Source: Alphaproteobacteria bacterium (GTDB taxonomy: Bacteria > Pseudomonadota > Alphaproteobacteria > Micavibrionales > UBA2020). Taken from it: a stretch of DNA of 32,363 nucleotides. Positions 8,625-15,965 of this stretch are shown in pieces. Positions within the stretch are counted from its first letter, which is position 1. Each line of letters starts with the position of its first letter. Below the pieces are notes generated by a model. It saw nothing but the letters and a program-made list of their open reading frames with translations, did no database searches and had not been told where the DNA came from. Position numbers and translations under genes: made by a program. The DNA is taken from assembly GCA_027483355.1 (NCBI GenBank), contig JAIXUW010000196.1, forward strand, positions 1 through 32,363, in the 5' to 3' direction.

Positions 8625-9359
8625 TTAGTTAAAAGTGCGGCTTACAGTGAAAATAGCGGTCGCATCACAGAGATCAGGACAGCGATTGTCATCAATATCG
8701 GTGTCAGCGTATTTAAGGCTAAGGTCAAAGCCATACAGTTCATAACCAACCCCCAGCGACCAATCGGCATAATCGGGATTACCAAAAGCCGCTTCGTCGT
8801 CGATCCACTGGTAACCCGCGCTGCCCAGAATACTAAAACCAGTATCCATCACGGGCGCCTCAGCCCCAAAGGAGGCGTAGAGCGCACTGCCGCTGCTGGC
8901 AAAATAATCGGGTGAATAATACAAACCAATCTGGGCGCTGGCCGGGCCGAAATCGCGTCCAACGGCGGCTTTGGCTTCGATATAATCATAGTCGAGACTA
9001 CCGTCGGCGCCGGGATACCAGTAGTAAATCCCACCCAGATCGAAATCATAGCCCTTGTGGCTAAAGGTATAACCGCCATAAGCATCCACTTCGACATCGG
9101 CATCGAAGAAATCGACATTGGAACCCCAAAGCCCCAGATAAATGCCGTTTTCATGCGCCCAATCGACGCTGCCCTGAAGGGCGGGATCTTCATCCGTCTG
9201 GCTGATGCCGCGGAACCTGTAATCACTGACGGCACCCAAGGTGGCGATCAATTGACCATAGCCGTCAGGCAACAAACTGTTGTTGTCCTGCTGCTGCGCA
9301 AAAGCGGGCGTGGCTGTAAACAGAAAGGCGGCGGTAGCCGTGATGAAAAAGTGACGCAT
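8625..9359 (-). CDS. TorF/Gcw_chp-family putative outer-membrane porin
   Basis: Outer-membrane beta-barrel of the TIGR02001/Gcw_chp family. I choose the ATG at 9359 (244 residues) because AGGGGG lies 5 nt ahead and a clean signal peptide follows: [21 protein letters not shown], then QQQDNN. The frame is open upstream to 9386, but that start has no such support. The mature protein has alternating aromatic strands; [20 protein letters not shown] is the family hallmark near the N-terminus. It ends with an aromatic residue and Asn (SRTFN), near the expected barrel-assembly signal. A single CPDLC pair near the C-terminus could form a disulfide. Transported solutes are unknown. Confidence 0.85.
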   Translation of the reverse strand: MRHFFITATAAFLFTATPAFAQQQDNNSLLPDGYGQLIATLGAVSDYRFRGISQTDEDPALQGSVDWAHENGIYLGLWGSNVDFFDADVEVDAYGGYTFSHKGYDFDLGGIYYWYPGADGSLDYDYIEAKAAVGRDFGPASAQIGLYYSPDYFASSGSALYASFGAEAPVMDTGFSILGSAGYQWIDDEAAFGNPDYADWSLGVGYELYGFDLSLKYADTDIDDNRCPDLCDATAIFTVSRTFN

Positions 9360-9380
9360 GATTTCCCCCTGATTGATAAC

Positions 9381-9398
9381 GCGCATACCCCTATGCGC
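9381..9398. promoter_or_regulatory. perfect inverted repeat upstream of the porin-like gene
   Basis: GCGCATA-CCCC-TATGCGC: a 7-bp perfect palindrome with a 4-nt loop, ending 22 nt before the porin ATG on the minus strand. It could be an mRNA hairpin in the leader or an operator. There is no T-run, so it is not a terminator. Confidence 0.5.
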
Positions 9399-9478
9399 AA
9401 AGACTGATCACAGCTTGCTGTTTTCTCCAGCGCAAGGCAACCAAAAACTATCGTCTTTTGGGATTTTTATCTTGATTT

Positions 9479-10888
9479 TCAACCCGCTGCTGTGGCGTGA
9501 CGGGCGGCCGGCGGGCTAACCCGCACCAAGGCAATCTGATTGCGCTGTTTTTTCAGAATTTCAAAGCGGAAATCGTAAAAAGTGTAAATCTGCCCAACCA
9601 GAGGAATACGCTGGCTTTCATAAAGCAATAATCCTGCCAGCGTGGAGTATTCATCATCCGGCAGCCCCCAATCCAGTTCACGATTAAGGTCGCGAATGGT
9701 CACCTTGCCATCAACCAGGAAACTACCATCAGGTTGAGGCTTCACCCCACTGACGGCTACATCATGTTCGTCGTCAATCTGGCCGACGATTTCCTCCAAA
9801 ATATCCTCCAGGGTGACAACCCCACGCAGTACACCATATTCATCGACAACCACGGCAAAATGTTCACGCCGGTTTCGGAAGGCCTGTAGCTGATCGAACA
9901 GCGTGGTGGATTCAGGGATAAACCACGGCTCCATCATCGCATTATAGATATTCACCTGGGCCACATTGCCGCCACAATTACGAATTTCCTGCAACAGCAA
10001 TTTTGTATGGATAATACCAATAATATTATCGGGTGTATCCTTCCATACCGGCAGGCGCGTAAAAGCGCTGTAGAGAACCTCATCGACAATCCGCCCCGCC
10101 GACAGCGTCGCATCAATCGTACGCACATTGCGACGGTGGATCATGATCTCAGCCACCTGCACATTCGCCAGATCCAGGATAGACCGCAGCATGGCCTTGG
10201 TCTCTTGGGTCGTGGCCTGCTCTTCGGTGATCGCAATATCTTGGGTGCGGATATCGTCACTGCCCATCAATTCGATGGCGCCACGCAACTCCTCCTCATA
10301 CATATGCTTCCCATGATTGCCGATATCGACACCCAATATCCGGAATAGAATATCGACAATTCTTTTGACCATGTAGCTGAGCGGTGAAAAAACGAAAACC
10401 ACCGCGCCTACCACCGGCGCCACAAACAAGGCCATCCGGTCCGGGTTGAGCAGCGCCAAGGTTTTCGGCATCACTTCCGAGAAAATCAAAATCAAAATCG
10501 TGACAGCAATGGTGGCATAGGCAATCCCCGCCTCGCCAAAAAGATTGATCAGGACTGCCGTGGCCAAGGCTGAGGCAGAAATATTGACGAGATTGTTACC
10601 CAACAGCAGCGATCCGATTAAGCGATCCTTGTTTTCGCGCAAGCGGTTCACCAGCGCCGCGCGCTTGTTGCCGGCTAGTTCCAGCGTGTGCATCCGCGCA
10701 TTGCTGGCCGCCGTCAGGGCCGTTTCCGAACCTGAAAAAAAGGCGGAGGCGGCCAGTAATACAAAAAACACGATCAACTCGGCGGTCAGATCGCCGACGC
10801 TCACCGGTGCGGGCATCACCGGTACTACGGGTGTCACCACCAGCGCCTCGCTGACCGGCTTTATAATACTCGATGGATCATCTGACAT
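9479..10888 (-). CDS. CNNM/CorC (HlyC-CorC) family membrane protein
   Basis: 469-residue integral membrane protein of the CNNM transporter family, implicated in Mg2+ or Co2+ handling. The DUF21/CNNM membrane domain spans about residues 35-200, with helices around FFVLLAASAFFSGSETAL, LLLGNNLVNISASALATAVL, TIAVTILILIFSEVMPKTLA and VAPVVGAVVFVFSPLSYM. The tandem CBS domains follow (about 235-360, including EHFAVVVDEYGVLRGVVTLE). A C-terminal CorC/HlyC domain (about 380-460) begins near GSFLVDGKVTIRDLN. The start codon overlaps the aroB 3' end by 11 bp, so it is the third gene of an aroK-aroB-CNNM operon. The haemolysin name is historical; no toxin activity is implied. Confidence 0.92.
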   Translation of the reverse strand: MSDDPSSIIKPVSEALVVTPVVPVMPAPVSVGDLTAELIVFFVLLAASAFFSGSETALTAASNARMHTLELAGNKRAALVNRLRENKDRLIGSLLLGNNLVNISASALATAVLINLFGEAGIAYATIAVTILILIFSEVMPKTLALLNPDRMALFVAPVVGAVVFVFSPLSYMVKRIVDILFRILGVDIGNHGKHMYEEELRGAIELMGSDDIRTQDIAITEEQATTQETKAMLRSILDLANVQVAEIMIHRRNVRTIDATLSAGRIVDEVLYSAFTRLPVWKDTPDNIIGIIHTKLLLQEIRNCGGNVAQVNIYNAMMEPWFIPESTTLFDQLQAFRNRREHFAVVVDEYGVLRGVVTLEDILEEIVGQIDDEHDVAVSGVKPQPDGSFLVDGKVTIRDLNRELDWGLPDDEYSTLAGLLLYESQRIPLVGQIYTFYDFRFEILKKQRNQIALVRVSPPAARHATAAG

Positions 10889-12017
10889 CGCTTACGGTTT
10901 CCTTTAACATGTCTTCTATGAAGGTGGTGACATCGGCCGTATCGTTACCGGCTGTCACGACAGCTTGGCCAATGCCTTTGCACAAAACCAGGGTCAGGTC
11001 ATGGCCGGCCGTGTTCTTTTTATCGCTTTGCATGGCTGCTGCCACGGCGGCGGCGCCGACGCCAAAGGGTGGATGCATCATTAAACCTGTTTGGCGCAGA
11101 TGCTGTTCAAGCTTAATAGCCGCCGCTTCCGGGCAAAGCCCCCGCCGCACGGAATAGCGTAGCGCCCAGCGCATGCCAATCGAGACGGCCTCGCCATGCA
11201 GCAGACGACCATCATACCCCCCCAGCGCTTCAAGGGCGTGACCAAAAGTGTGCCCCAGATTAAGCAAAGCGCGCCGCCCCTTTCGCTCCCACGGGTCTTC
11301 GGCGACAATCGTCGCCTTGGCCTGACAGCTTCTCAGGATCGCTTCCGCTCTGGCAGCCGCGTCACCTGCGATAATCGCGGCGCCGTGCTTTTCCAACCAG
11401 TCGAAGAAAGTGGCATCGCCCAAGACGCCGTATTTTAAAATCTCGGCATAGCCCGCACGTATCTCGCGGGGGGGTAACGTATTCAGGGTCGCTGGATCAA
11501 TCAGCACCAATGCCGGCTGATGGAAACTGCCGACCAGGTTTTTACCCTCGGGCGTATTAATACCGGTTTTACCGCCCACGGCGCTATCGACTTGCGCCAA
11601 TAAGGTAGTGGGCACCTGTACCAGCCGCACACCGCGCAAAACCGTCGCCGCCGCAAAGCCGACCAAATCGCCCATGACACCGCCACCCAGGGCCAAGACA
11701 ACGCTGTCGCGCTTGATGCCGTGTTTTAATAAATGGCTGACGACTACCTGATAATGGGCAAAACTTTTGCTGGCTTCGCCCGGCGGCATGATCAACCCCG
11801 GTGGGGTTTGCAGCCCCGCGCGCATCAGTGATTCCGCCAAAGGGGTGAGCCAATGACTGGCGACGGTTTCCTCCGACACCACAAAGACCGCCTGTTCATG
11901 CGTCAGGCCCAATTCCTTGGCCAGGATCTCTCCCGCTTTTGGCAGCAGCCCGTTACCGATCAATATTGGATACGCCGTATCGGCCAGCAAAACATCAAGT
12001 TTTTTGAATTCGGTCAT
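10878..12017 (-). CDS. aroB: 3-dehydroquinate synthase
   Basis: Second shikimate-pathway enzyme: converts DAHP to 3-dehydroquinate, using NAD+ and a divalent metal. The 379 residues fit the family. The NAD-binding region shows GEASKSF, then LALGGGVMGDLVGFAAA and VPTTLLAQVDSAVGGKTGIN. The metal ligands are expected in EILKYGVL, LLNLGHTFGHALE and LLHGEAVSIGM, all intact. Its ATG overlaps the aroK stop (ATGA at 12017-12014), the standard tight aroK-aroB coupling. Confidence 0.97.
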   Translation of the reverse strand: MTEFKKLDVLLADTAYPILIGNGLLPKAGEILAKELGLTHEQAVFVVSEETVASHWLTPLAESLMRAGLQTPPGLIMPPGEASKSFAHYQVVVSHLLKHGIKRDSVVLALGGGVMGDLVGFAAATVLRGVRLVQVPTTLLAQVDSAVGGKTGINTPEGKNLVGSFHQPALVLIDPATLNTLPPREIRAGYAEILKYGVLGDATFFDWLEKHGAAIIAGDAAARAEAILRSCQAKATIVAEDPWERKGRRALLNLGHTFGHALEALGGYDGRLLHGEAVSIGMRWALRYSVRRGLCPEAAAIKLEQHLRQTGLMMHPPFGVGAAAVAAAMQSDKKNTAGHDLTLVLCKGIGQAVVTAGNDTADVTTFIEDMLKETVSDVR

Positions 12018-12592
12018 TGCCCCTGCTCCGCGCTGAACGCCACCACCGCGGCCGCCACCGCGCGCGCCATATCGTGGGGCGACTGACTGCCACTGTCCAG
12101 CGTAATGTCGGCCTCAGCATAGATGGGATAGCGCGCATCCATCAAACGCCGCAGCACCGCGCGTGGATCTTCCACTTGCAATAACGGACGCCGGCCGCTT
12201 TGCGCGGTGCGCTGGAGTAAAATGTCGATATCCGCTTTCAACCAAACGGATACGGCTTTTTGCCGAATATGGCGGCGTGTCTCCGCGTTCATAAAAGCGC
12301 CACCGCCCGTCGCAATCACCTGGGGGCCCATGGCAACAAGTCTTTGGATGACCTTGGCCTCGCAGTCGCGGAAGGCTGCTTCGCCATAGGTTTCAAAGAT
12401 ATCGCTGACACAGGTACCGGCCGCGCGCTCTACTTCCATGTCAGAATCAACAAACGGTATATTCAAGTCGCGGGCGAGAATCCCCCCGATGCGGGTTTTT
12501 CCAGCCCCCATCAGCCCGACCAAGACAATAGGTCGAGAGATTATTTCAAAGGGCCCCTTGGGCGCGGCGCCGCTTGGCAGATCGCTGGACAT
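12014..12592 (-). CDS. aroK: shikimate kinase
   Basis: Phosphorylates shikimate at the 3-hydroxyl with ATP. At 192 residues it is slightly long because of an N-terminal extension of about 20 residues. Motifs: Walker A GLMGAGKTRIGG (about 26-37), the DSDMEVERAAG shikimate-binding segment, TYGEAAFRDCE, and the glycine-rich ATGGGAFM loop. The lid arginine region is QSGRRPLL. First gene of the minus-strand operon. Its upstream side is the 643-bp gene-free interval; only a weak TTTCCA-17-TAACAT promoter match is visible there. Confidence 0.95.
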   Translation of the reverse strand: MSSDLPSGAAPKGPFEIISRPIVLVGLMGAGKTRIGGILARDLNIPFVDSDMEVERAAGTCVSDIFETYGEAAFRDCEAKVIQRLVAMGPQVIATGGGAFMNAETRRHIRQKAVSVWLKADIDILLQRTAQSGRRPLLQVEDPRAVLRRLMDARYPIYAEADITLDSGSQSPHDMARAVAAAVVAFSAEQGQ

Positions 12593-12696
12593 GGCAAAAA
12601 ATCAACCTTTTCCAATATGTTAGACTTTTTGTCAGGGCATGGAAAGATCGGAAAAAGGATATATATTGGCATTACGTTACTTATGAAAAAATACTA

Positions 12697-12724
12697 TTGA
12701 CCTGAACGGCTGATTATGTAATAA
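12697..12724 (+). promoter_or_regulatory. promoter-like sequence at base of structured RNA
   Basis: TTGACC (12697-12702), a 16-nt spacer and TAATAA (12719-12724). The expected start is near 12731, one base before the 11-bp stem that begins at 12732. That coincidence supports a real transcript. Confidence 0.45.
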
Positions 12725-12731
12725 ATGTGTC

Positions 12732-12926
12732 AGCTTTATGACATATAGCTTGCGCCCGCCGCGGATAGAATGTGCTGTTGCACATTTTCCATGTCTGCAC
12801 GATGTAAGTCATAAGGCTAGGTGCTGGCAGCTCAACGTATGGCTGCCTCCCCACCGCACCCAACCGCCTGCCGAGGTGGACCGCGAATCAATCCCCGCCA
12901 TAGGGTTATTCTTGGTCTGCAAAGAC
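12732..12926 (+). ncRNA. candidate structured non-coding RNA, no family recognised
   Basis: AGCTTTATGAC (12732-12742) pairs with GTCATAAGGCT (12808-12818): 11 bp with one G-U. The enclosed loop carries the perfect hairpin AATGTGC-TGTT-GCACATT (12769-12786). Downstream are GGCAGC/GCTGCC (12826-12847), CCACC/GGTGG (12851-12879) and GTCT-GCAA-AGAC (12915-12926). It could be a small RNA or part of a very long xerD leader. I see none of the hallmarks of 4.5S, RNase P or tmRNA; 6S cannot be excluded by eye. The 3' end is a guess, because no clear terminator follows. Confidence 0.35.
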
Positions 12927-13144
12927 AGGTAAAAACGACCTAAACGTCTCAAACAAATTGATTTTTGAGGGGTTTAAAAACCAAAAGACTGCGACCGCCA
13001 CAAGAGGTAAGAAAATCTTTGTTTTCCTGAACTTTGCATCTTTTTTTCCACAAAAGTGTTAAGTAACTGGAATACAAAAAATAAATTTTCACATATTCCC
13101 TCTTGCAATTCGACTGGCGATGCGGCTTTATGTCTTGGAAGTTT

Positions 13145-13206
13145 TTACTTGTTACGGAGGCGTACGTCCGATCAAGCCGACGCAAGTAAGCGAAAATCGG
13201 GCGTAT
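13145..13206 (+). promoter_or_regulatory. xerD leader with interleaved stems (pseudoknot or switch)
   Basis: TTACTTG (13145-13151) can pair with CAAGTAA (13183-13189). TACGTCCGAT (13163-13172) can pair with ATCGGGCGTA (13196-13205; one wobble). The pairs interleave, so they either form an H-type pseudoknot or exclude each other. GGAGG (13156-13160) sits between the two 5' strands. The element ends 15 nt before the real AAAGGAG ribosome binding site of xerD. A regulatory role is inferred. Confidence 0.45.
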
Positions 13207-13235
13207 TTATAAAACTTTACAAAGGAGTAATTCTT

Positions 13236-14219
13236 ATGGCACGTCCAGGCCGTCCAAGAATGCCAAAAGCACCCCTACCGGGTACTGTTGATGCATTCCT
13301 CGATATGCTGATCGCAGAACGCGGTGCAGCGATGAATACCCGTCACGCCTACGAGCGTGACCTCGCAGATGTCTGCGCCTTTCTTAAGACCAAAGGCAAA
13401 GAGATCGAAACCGCTACGACTGACGATCTGAAAGCTTACCTCGGTGTACTGGGTGAGCGCGAAAATACCAAGAGCAAAGGCGGCGGCAGAACAGCCGTTC
13501 GTACCATTGCCCGTCGTATTTCGGCTCTGCGTCAGTTCTTTGGCTTCCTTGTCTCTGAAGGTAAGCGTAGCGACGATCCGACCAGCAACATCGAAAGCCC
13601 CAAGCAAACCCGCACCCTCCCCAAAGTTCTGAGCGAAGATGAGGTCACACTCCTCATCACCACCGCCCAGAAACAAGGTGGCCCGGAAAGCGTGCGCCTG
13701 GTGGCCCTGCTCGAAATCCTCTACGCAACCGGCCTCCGTGTTTCGGAACTGGTTGGCCTGCCCCTCGTCTCGATTGGTCCTGAAAGCCGCTACCTGACGG
13801 TAGAAGGCAAAGGCGGCCGCGAGCGTATGGCGCCTCTGTCTGAACCCGCACAAAAAGCAATGCGCGGCTACATGGACATTCGCTCCAAGTTCCTGATGGC
13901 AGACCGCAACGAGGCACAGAGCAAGTGGCTCTTCCCCTCACGCACTTCTGAATCGGGTCACCTGACCCGTCAGCGCTTCGCTCAGCTCCTGAAAGAACTG
14001 TCGCGCAATGCCAACATCGATCCAGAGCGTGTCAGCCCGCACGTTCTGCGTCACGCCTTCGCAACCCACCTGCTCAAGCATGGTGCGGATCTGCGCTCGG
14101 TACAAAAGATGCTCGGCCACGCCGACATCGCCACGACCCAGATCTACACCCAAGTGGTGGGCGATCAAGTCAAGGCAGCCGCCGAGAAGCACCCACTGGC
14201 CAACAAAGCCGCTGGTTAA
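13236..14219 (+). CDS. xerD: XerD-like site-specific tyrosine recombinase
   Basis: Tyrosine recombinase; in the XerCD pair it resolves chromosome dimers at dif. The ATG at 13236 gives 327 residues and has AAAGGAG 8 nt ahead. The open frame continues upstream to 13056, but that part crosses the structured leader, so I reject it. An N-terminal SAM-like DNA-binding domain (about 20-110) precedes the catalytic domain. Active-site residues are visible: Arg in ATGLRVSELVGL, Lys in VEGKGGRERM, HVLRHAFATHLL (His-x-x-Arg), GHADIATTQIYTQ (His and the nucleophilic Tyr). A basic N-terminal tail (MARPGRPRMPK) is unusual. Arginine codons are CGT/CGC plus two AGA by my reading, with no CGA, CGG or AGG, a bias more typical of highly expressed genes. 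Confidence 0.92.
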   Translation: MARPGRPRMPKAPLPGTVDAFLDMLIAERGAAMNTRHAYERDLADVCAFLKTKGKEIETATTDDLKAYLGVLGERENTKSKGGGRTAVRTIARRISALRQFFGFLVSEGKRSDDPTSNIESPKQTRTLPKVLSEDEVTLLITTAQKQGGPESVRLVALLEILYATGLRVSELVGLPLVSIGPESRYLTVEGKGGRERMAPLSEPAQKAMRGYMDIRSKFLMADRNEAQSKWLFPSRTSESGHLTRQRFAQLLKELSRNANIDPERVSPHVLRHAFATHLLKHGADLRSVQKMLGHADIATTQIYTQVVGDQVKAAAEKHPLANKAAG

Positions 14220-14238
14220 GCTTTAAGACGATAGACTT

Positions 14239-14273
14239 TAAAAAGCCCTCGCAGTAATGCGGGGGCTTTTTTA
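14239..14273 (+). terminator. rho-independent terminator of xerD
   Basis: AAAAAGCCCTCGC pairs with GCGGGGGCTTTTT (one G-U) around the loop AGTAAT, followed by T residues. It lies 20 bp after the xerD stop. Confidence 0.9.
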
Positions 14274-14360
14274 ATGTTAACCATTTGAAATACAACAGCG
14301 TTTTGAAAAATTCACGAAGTATGCTACACCATCTCCTCACGGTTTGAACGGAGAACACGC

Positions 14361-14963
14361 ATGACACGCTTGGTTGTATTGGATATCGAAAGCACCGGCC
14401 TTGATCTGGCTGGCGGCGATCGCCTCATCTCGGTCGGGATGGTTGAAATGATCGACGGTGTCGCTTCGGGCAAAACCTTCGAAGCCATCGTCAACCCCGA
14501 GCGCGACAGCCACCCCGCAGCTCTCGCCGTTCACCGCATGACGCCCGAATTTCTGGCCGCCTTCCCCGTCTTTGCCGAACGCGCGCAAGAGATCCGCAAT
14601 TTTATCGGCGACAGCCGTATCATCATCACCTGCCGCACCACCGAAAAGAACGGCACGTCTTTCACGCTTGATGAAGCCATGCTGACCGCCGAATTCGAAC
14701 GCGCCGGGATCACGTCGCCGCTCCCCAGCCAATGGATCAATGTCCGCCGCTGGGCCGAAGCGCTCTATGGCCAGGACGGTGCCCGCCTCGACGCCGTGCT
14801 CGATCGCTATAGCATCAGCCGTACCACCCGCGACGAACTGGGCCACGGCGCGCTGCTCGATGCGCAATTACTGGCCCAGGCTTATCCGCGCCTGCGCGCG
14901 GAATACGCCCAGATGATCACCGCCAGCCCACCGCGTCCGCAAACAACCGCACCAAAACGCTGA
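14361..14963 (+). CDS. DnaQ-like DEDDh 3'-5' exonuclease
   Basis: 200-residue exonuclease of the DnaQ superfamily (proofreading epsilon or an RNase T-like enzyme). Exo I is LDIESTGLD (Asp and Glu). The RLTG-like VHRMTPEFL follows. Exo II is displaced: where epsilon has HNAxFD, this protein reads TCRTTEKNGTSFTLDEAML, so the Asp lies after a short insertion. Exo III is GHGALLDAQLLAQAY (His and Asp). There is no obvious C-terminal polymerase-binding extension beyond a Pro-rich tail. CGGAGAA lies 8 nt before the ATG. The altered Exo II context makes assignment as the replicative epsilon uncertain. Confidence 0.85.
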   Translation: MTRLVVLDIESTGLDLAGGDRLISVGMVEMIDGVASGKTFEAIVNPERDSHPAALAVHRMTPEFLAAFPVFAERAQEIRNFIGDSRIIITCRTTEKNGTSFTLDEAMLTAEFERAGITSPLPSQWINVRRWAEALYGQDGARLDAVLDRYSISRTTRDELGHGALLDAQLLAQAYPRLRAEYAQMITASPPRPQTTAPKR

Positions 14964-15003
14964 TTTCCTCTTCGTTCTCACTATAAGACAGGCATCCACG
15001 CCC

Positions 15004-15963
15004 ATGACGTACCATCTTGAATTCGAAAAACCGTTGATCGAGCTGGAAAGCAAGCTGGCCGAACTGAATGCCATGGAGAAATCCATGCAGCCCGGCGGCG
15101 TAAGCCTGCAGGACGAGATCAACCGTATCCAGGAAAAGACCCAGCGCCTGTTACTGCAGACCTATTCGAAACTGGCGCCCGAACAAAAAGTACAAGTGGC
15201 GCGTCACCCCGAACGCCCCCATTTCGTCGATTATGTGCGGCGCATGATTGAGGATTTCACCCCGCTGGCGGGTGATCGCTATTACGGCGAAGATCACGCC
15301 CTCATCGGCGGCCTCGGCCGTTTTCGCGGGCAATCGGTGGTCATTCTGGGGCAGGAAAAGGGCCACGACACCGCCAGCCGCATCAAGCATAATTTCGGCA
15401 TGACCAAACCGGAAGGGTATCGCAAGGCCCAACGTCTGGTCGAAATGGCCAGCCATTTTGGTTTGCCAGTGATTACGCTGGTCGACACGGCGGGTGCCTA
15501 TCCCGGTGTTGAAGCCGAAGAACGCGGCCAATCCGAAGCCATCGCGAAATCCATCGAAGCCTGTTTCCGCGCCGAAGTCCCCATTGTTTCAACCATCATC
15601 GGCGAGGGTGGCTCGGGCGGCGCTATTGCCATTGCCACAGCCGATAAAGTTTTGATGCTGGAACATTCGATCTACAGCGTCATCAGCCCCGAGGGTTGCG
15701 CCTCTATTCTCTGGCGTTCGGCCGAGTTTTCCAAGGATGCCGCACGCGCACTGAAGCTCACCGCGCAGGATCTGCATCAATTGGGCGTGATTGATACGAT
15801 TGTGACCGAACCGCTGGGCGGCGCCCACCGTCAACCCGATCAGGCCATCGACAATGCCGGCGATGTCATTGAAGCCGCCTTGGCTGATTTGCAAGGCGTC
15901 GATGGCAAGACCTTGAAAACCCGCCGCCGCCAGAAATTCCTTGAAATGGGCCATCGGCTTTAA
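15004..15963 (+). CDS. accA: acetyl-CoA carboxylase carboxyltransferase subunit alpha
   Basis: Alpha subunit of the carboxyltransferase that moves the carboxyl group from biotin to acetyl-CoA in fatty-acid synthesis. The 319 residues match the family. The N-terminal helical segment (LEFEKPLIELESKLAELNA) is typical. The crotonase-like core shows RPHFVDYVRRM, then GHDTASRIKHNFGMTKPEGYRKAQRL, LVDTAGAYPGVEAEERGQSE, and IIGEGGSGGAIAIATADKVL. The partner accD is not in the window, which is normal. The next gene starts 2 nt after the stop, suggesting translational coupling. Confidence 0.98.
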   Translation: MTYHLEFEKPLIELESKLAELNAMEKSMQPGGVSLQDEINRIQEKTQRLLLQTYSKLAPEQKVQVARHPERPHFVDYVRRMIEDFTPLAGDRYYGEDHALIGGLGRFRGQSVVILGQEKGHDTASRIKHNFGMTKPEGYRKAQRLVEMASHFGLPVITLVDTAGAYPGVEAEERGQSEAIAKSIEACFRAEVPIVSTIIGEGGSGGAIAIATADKVLMLEHSIYSVISPEGCASILWRSAEFSKDAARALKLTAQDLHQLGVIDTIVTEPLGGAHRQPDQAIDNAGDVIEAALADLQGVDGKTLKTRRRQKFLEMGHRL

Positions 15964-15965
15964 GG

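Larger units (their letters stand above)
12593..13235. other. 643-bp gene-free interval between aroK and xerD
   Basis: No convincing protein gene. It holds a promoter-like sequence at 12697-12724, a chain of strong hairpins from 12732 to 12926, an A+T-rich middle (about 12930-13110) with small inverted repeats (CTCAAA with TTTGAG near 12960), and a structured leader just upstream of xerD (13145-13206). Two short leader frames exist, at 13120 (30 codons) and 13130 (19 codons), both without good ribosome binding sites. Confidence 0.6.

Noticed and set aside
12711-12726. dif-like sequence (TTATGTAATAA) near xerD
   Set aside because: Only one half resembles a Xer-binding arm; the second arm and 6-bp centre are missing.
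12820-12885. Possible permuted tmRNA (CCTCCCCACC and a facing GGTGG)
   Set aside because: No T-loop consensus, no GGGG-start/GACGGGG acceptor segment, and no tag frame nearby.
12738-12932. 64-aa open frame in the aroK-xerD gap
   Set aside because: No ribosome binding site, odd composition (Pro, Cys, His scatter), and it coincides with the hairpin-rich RNA candidate.
13056-13235. In-frame N-terminal extension of XerD by 60 residues
   Set aside because: The extension crosses the A+T-rich and structured leader, has unlike composition, and the ATG at 13236 has a textbook ribosome binding site.
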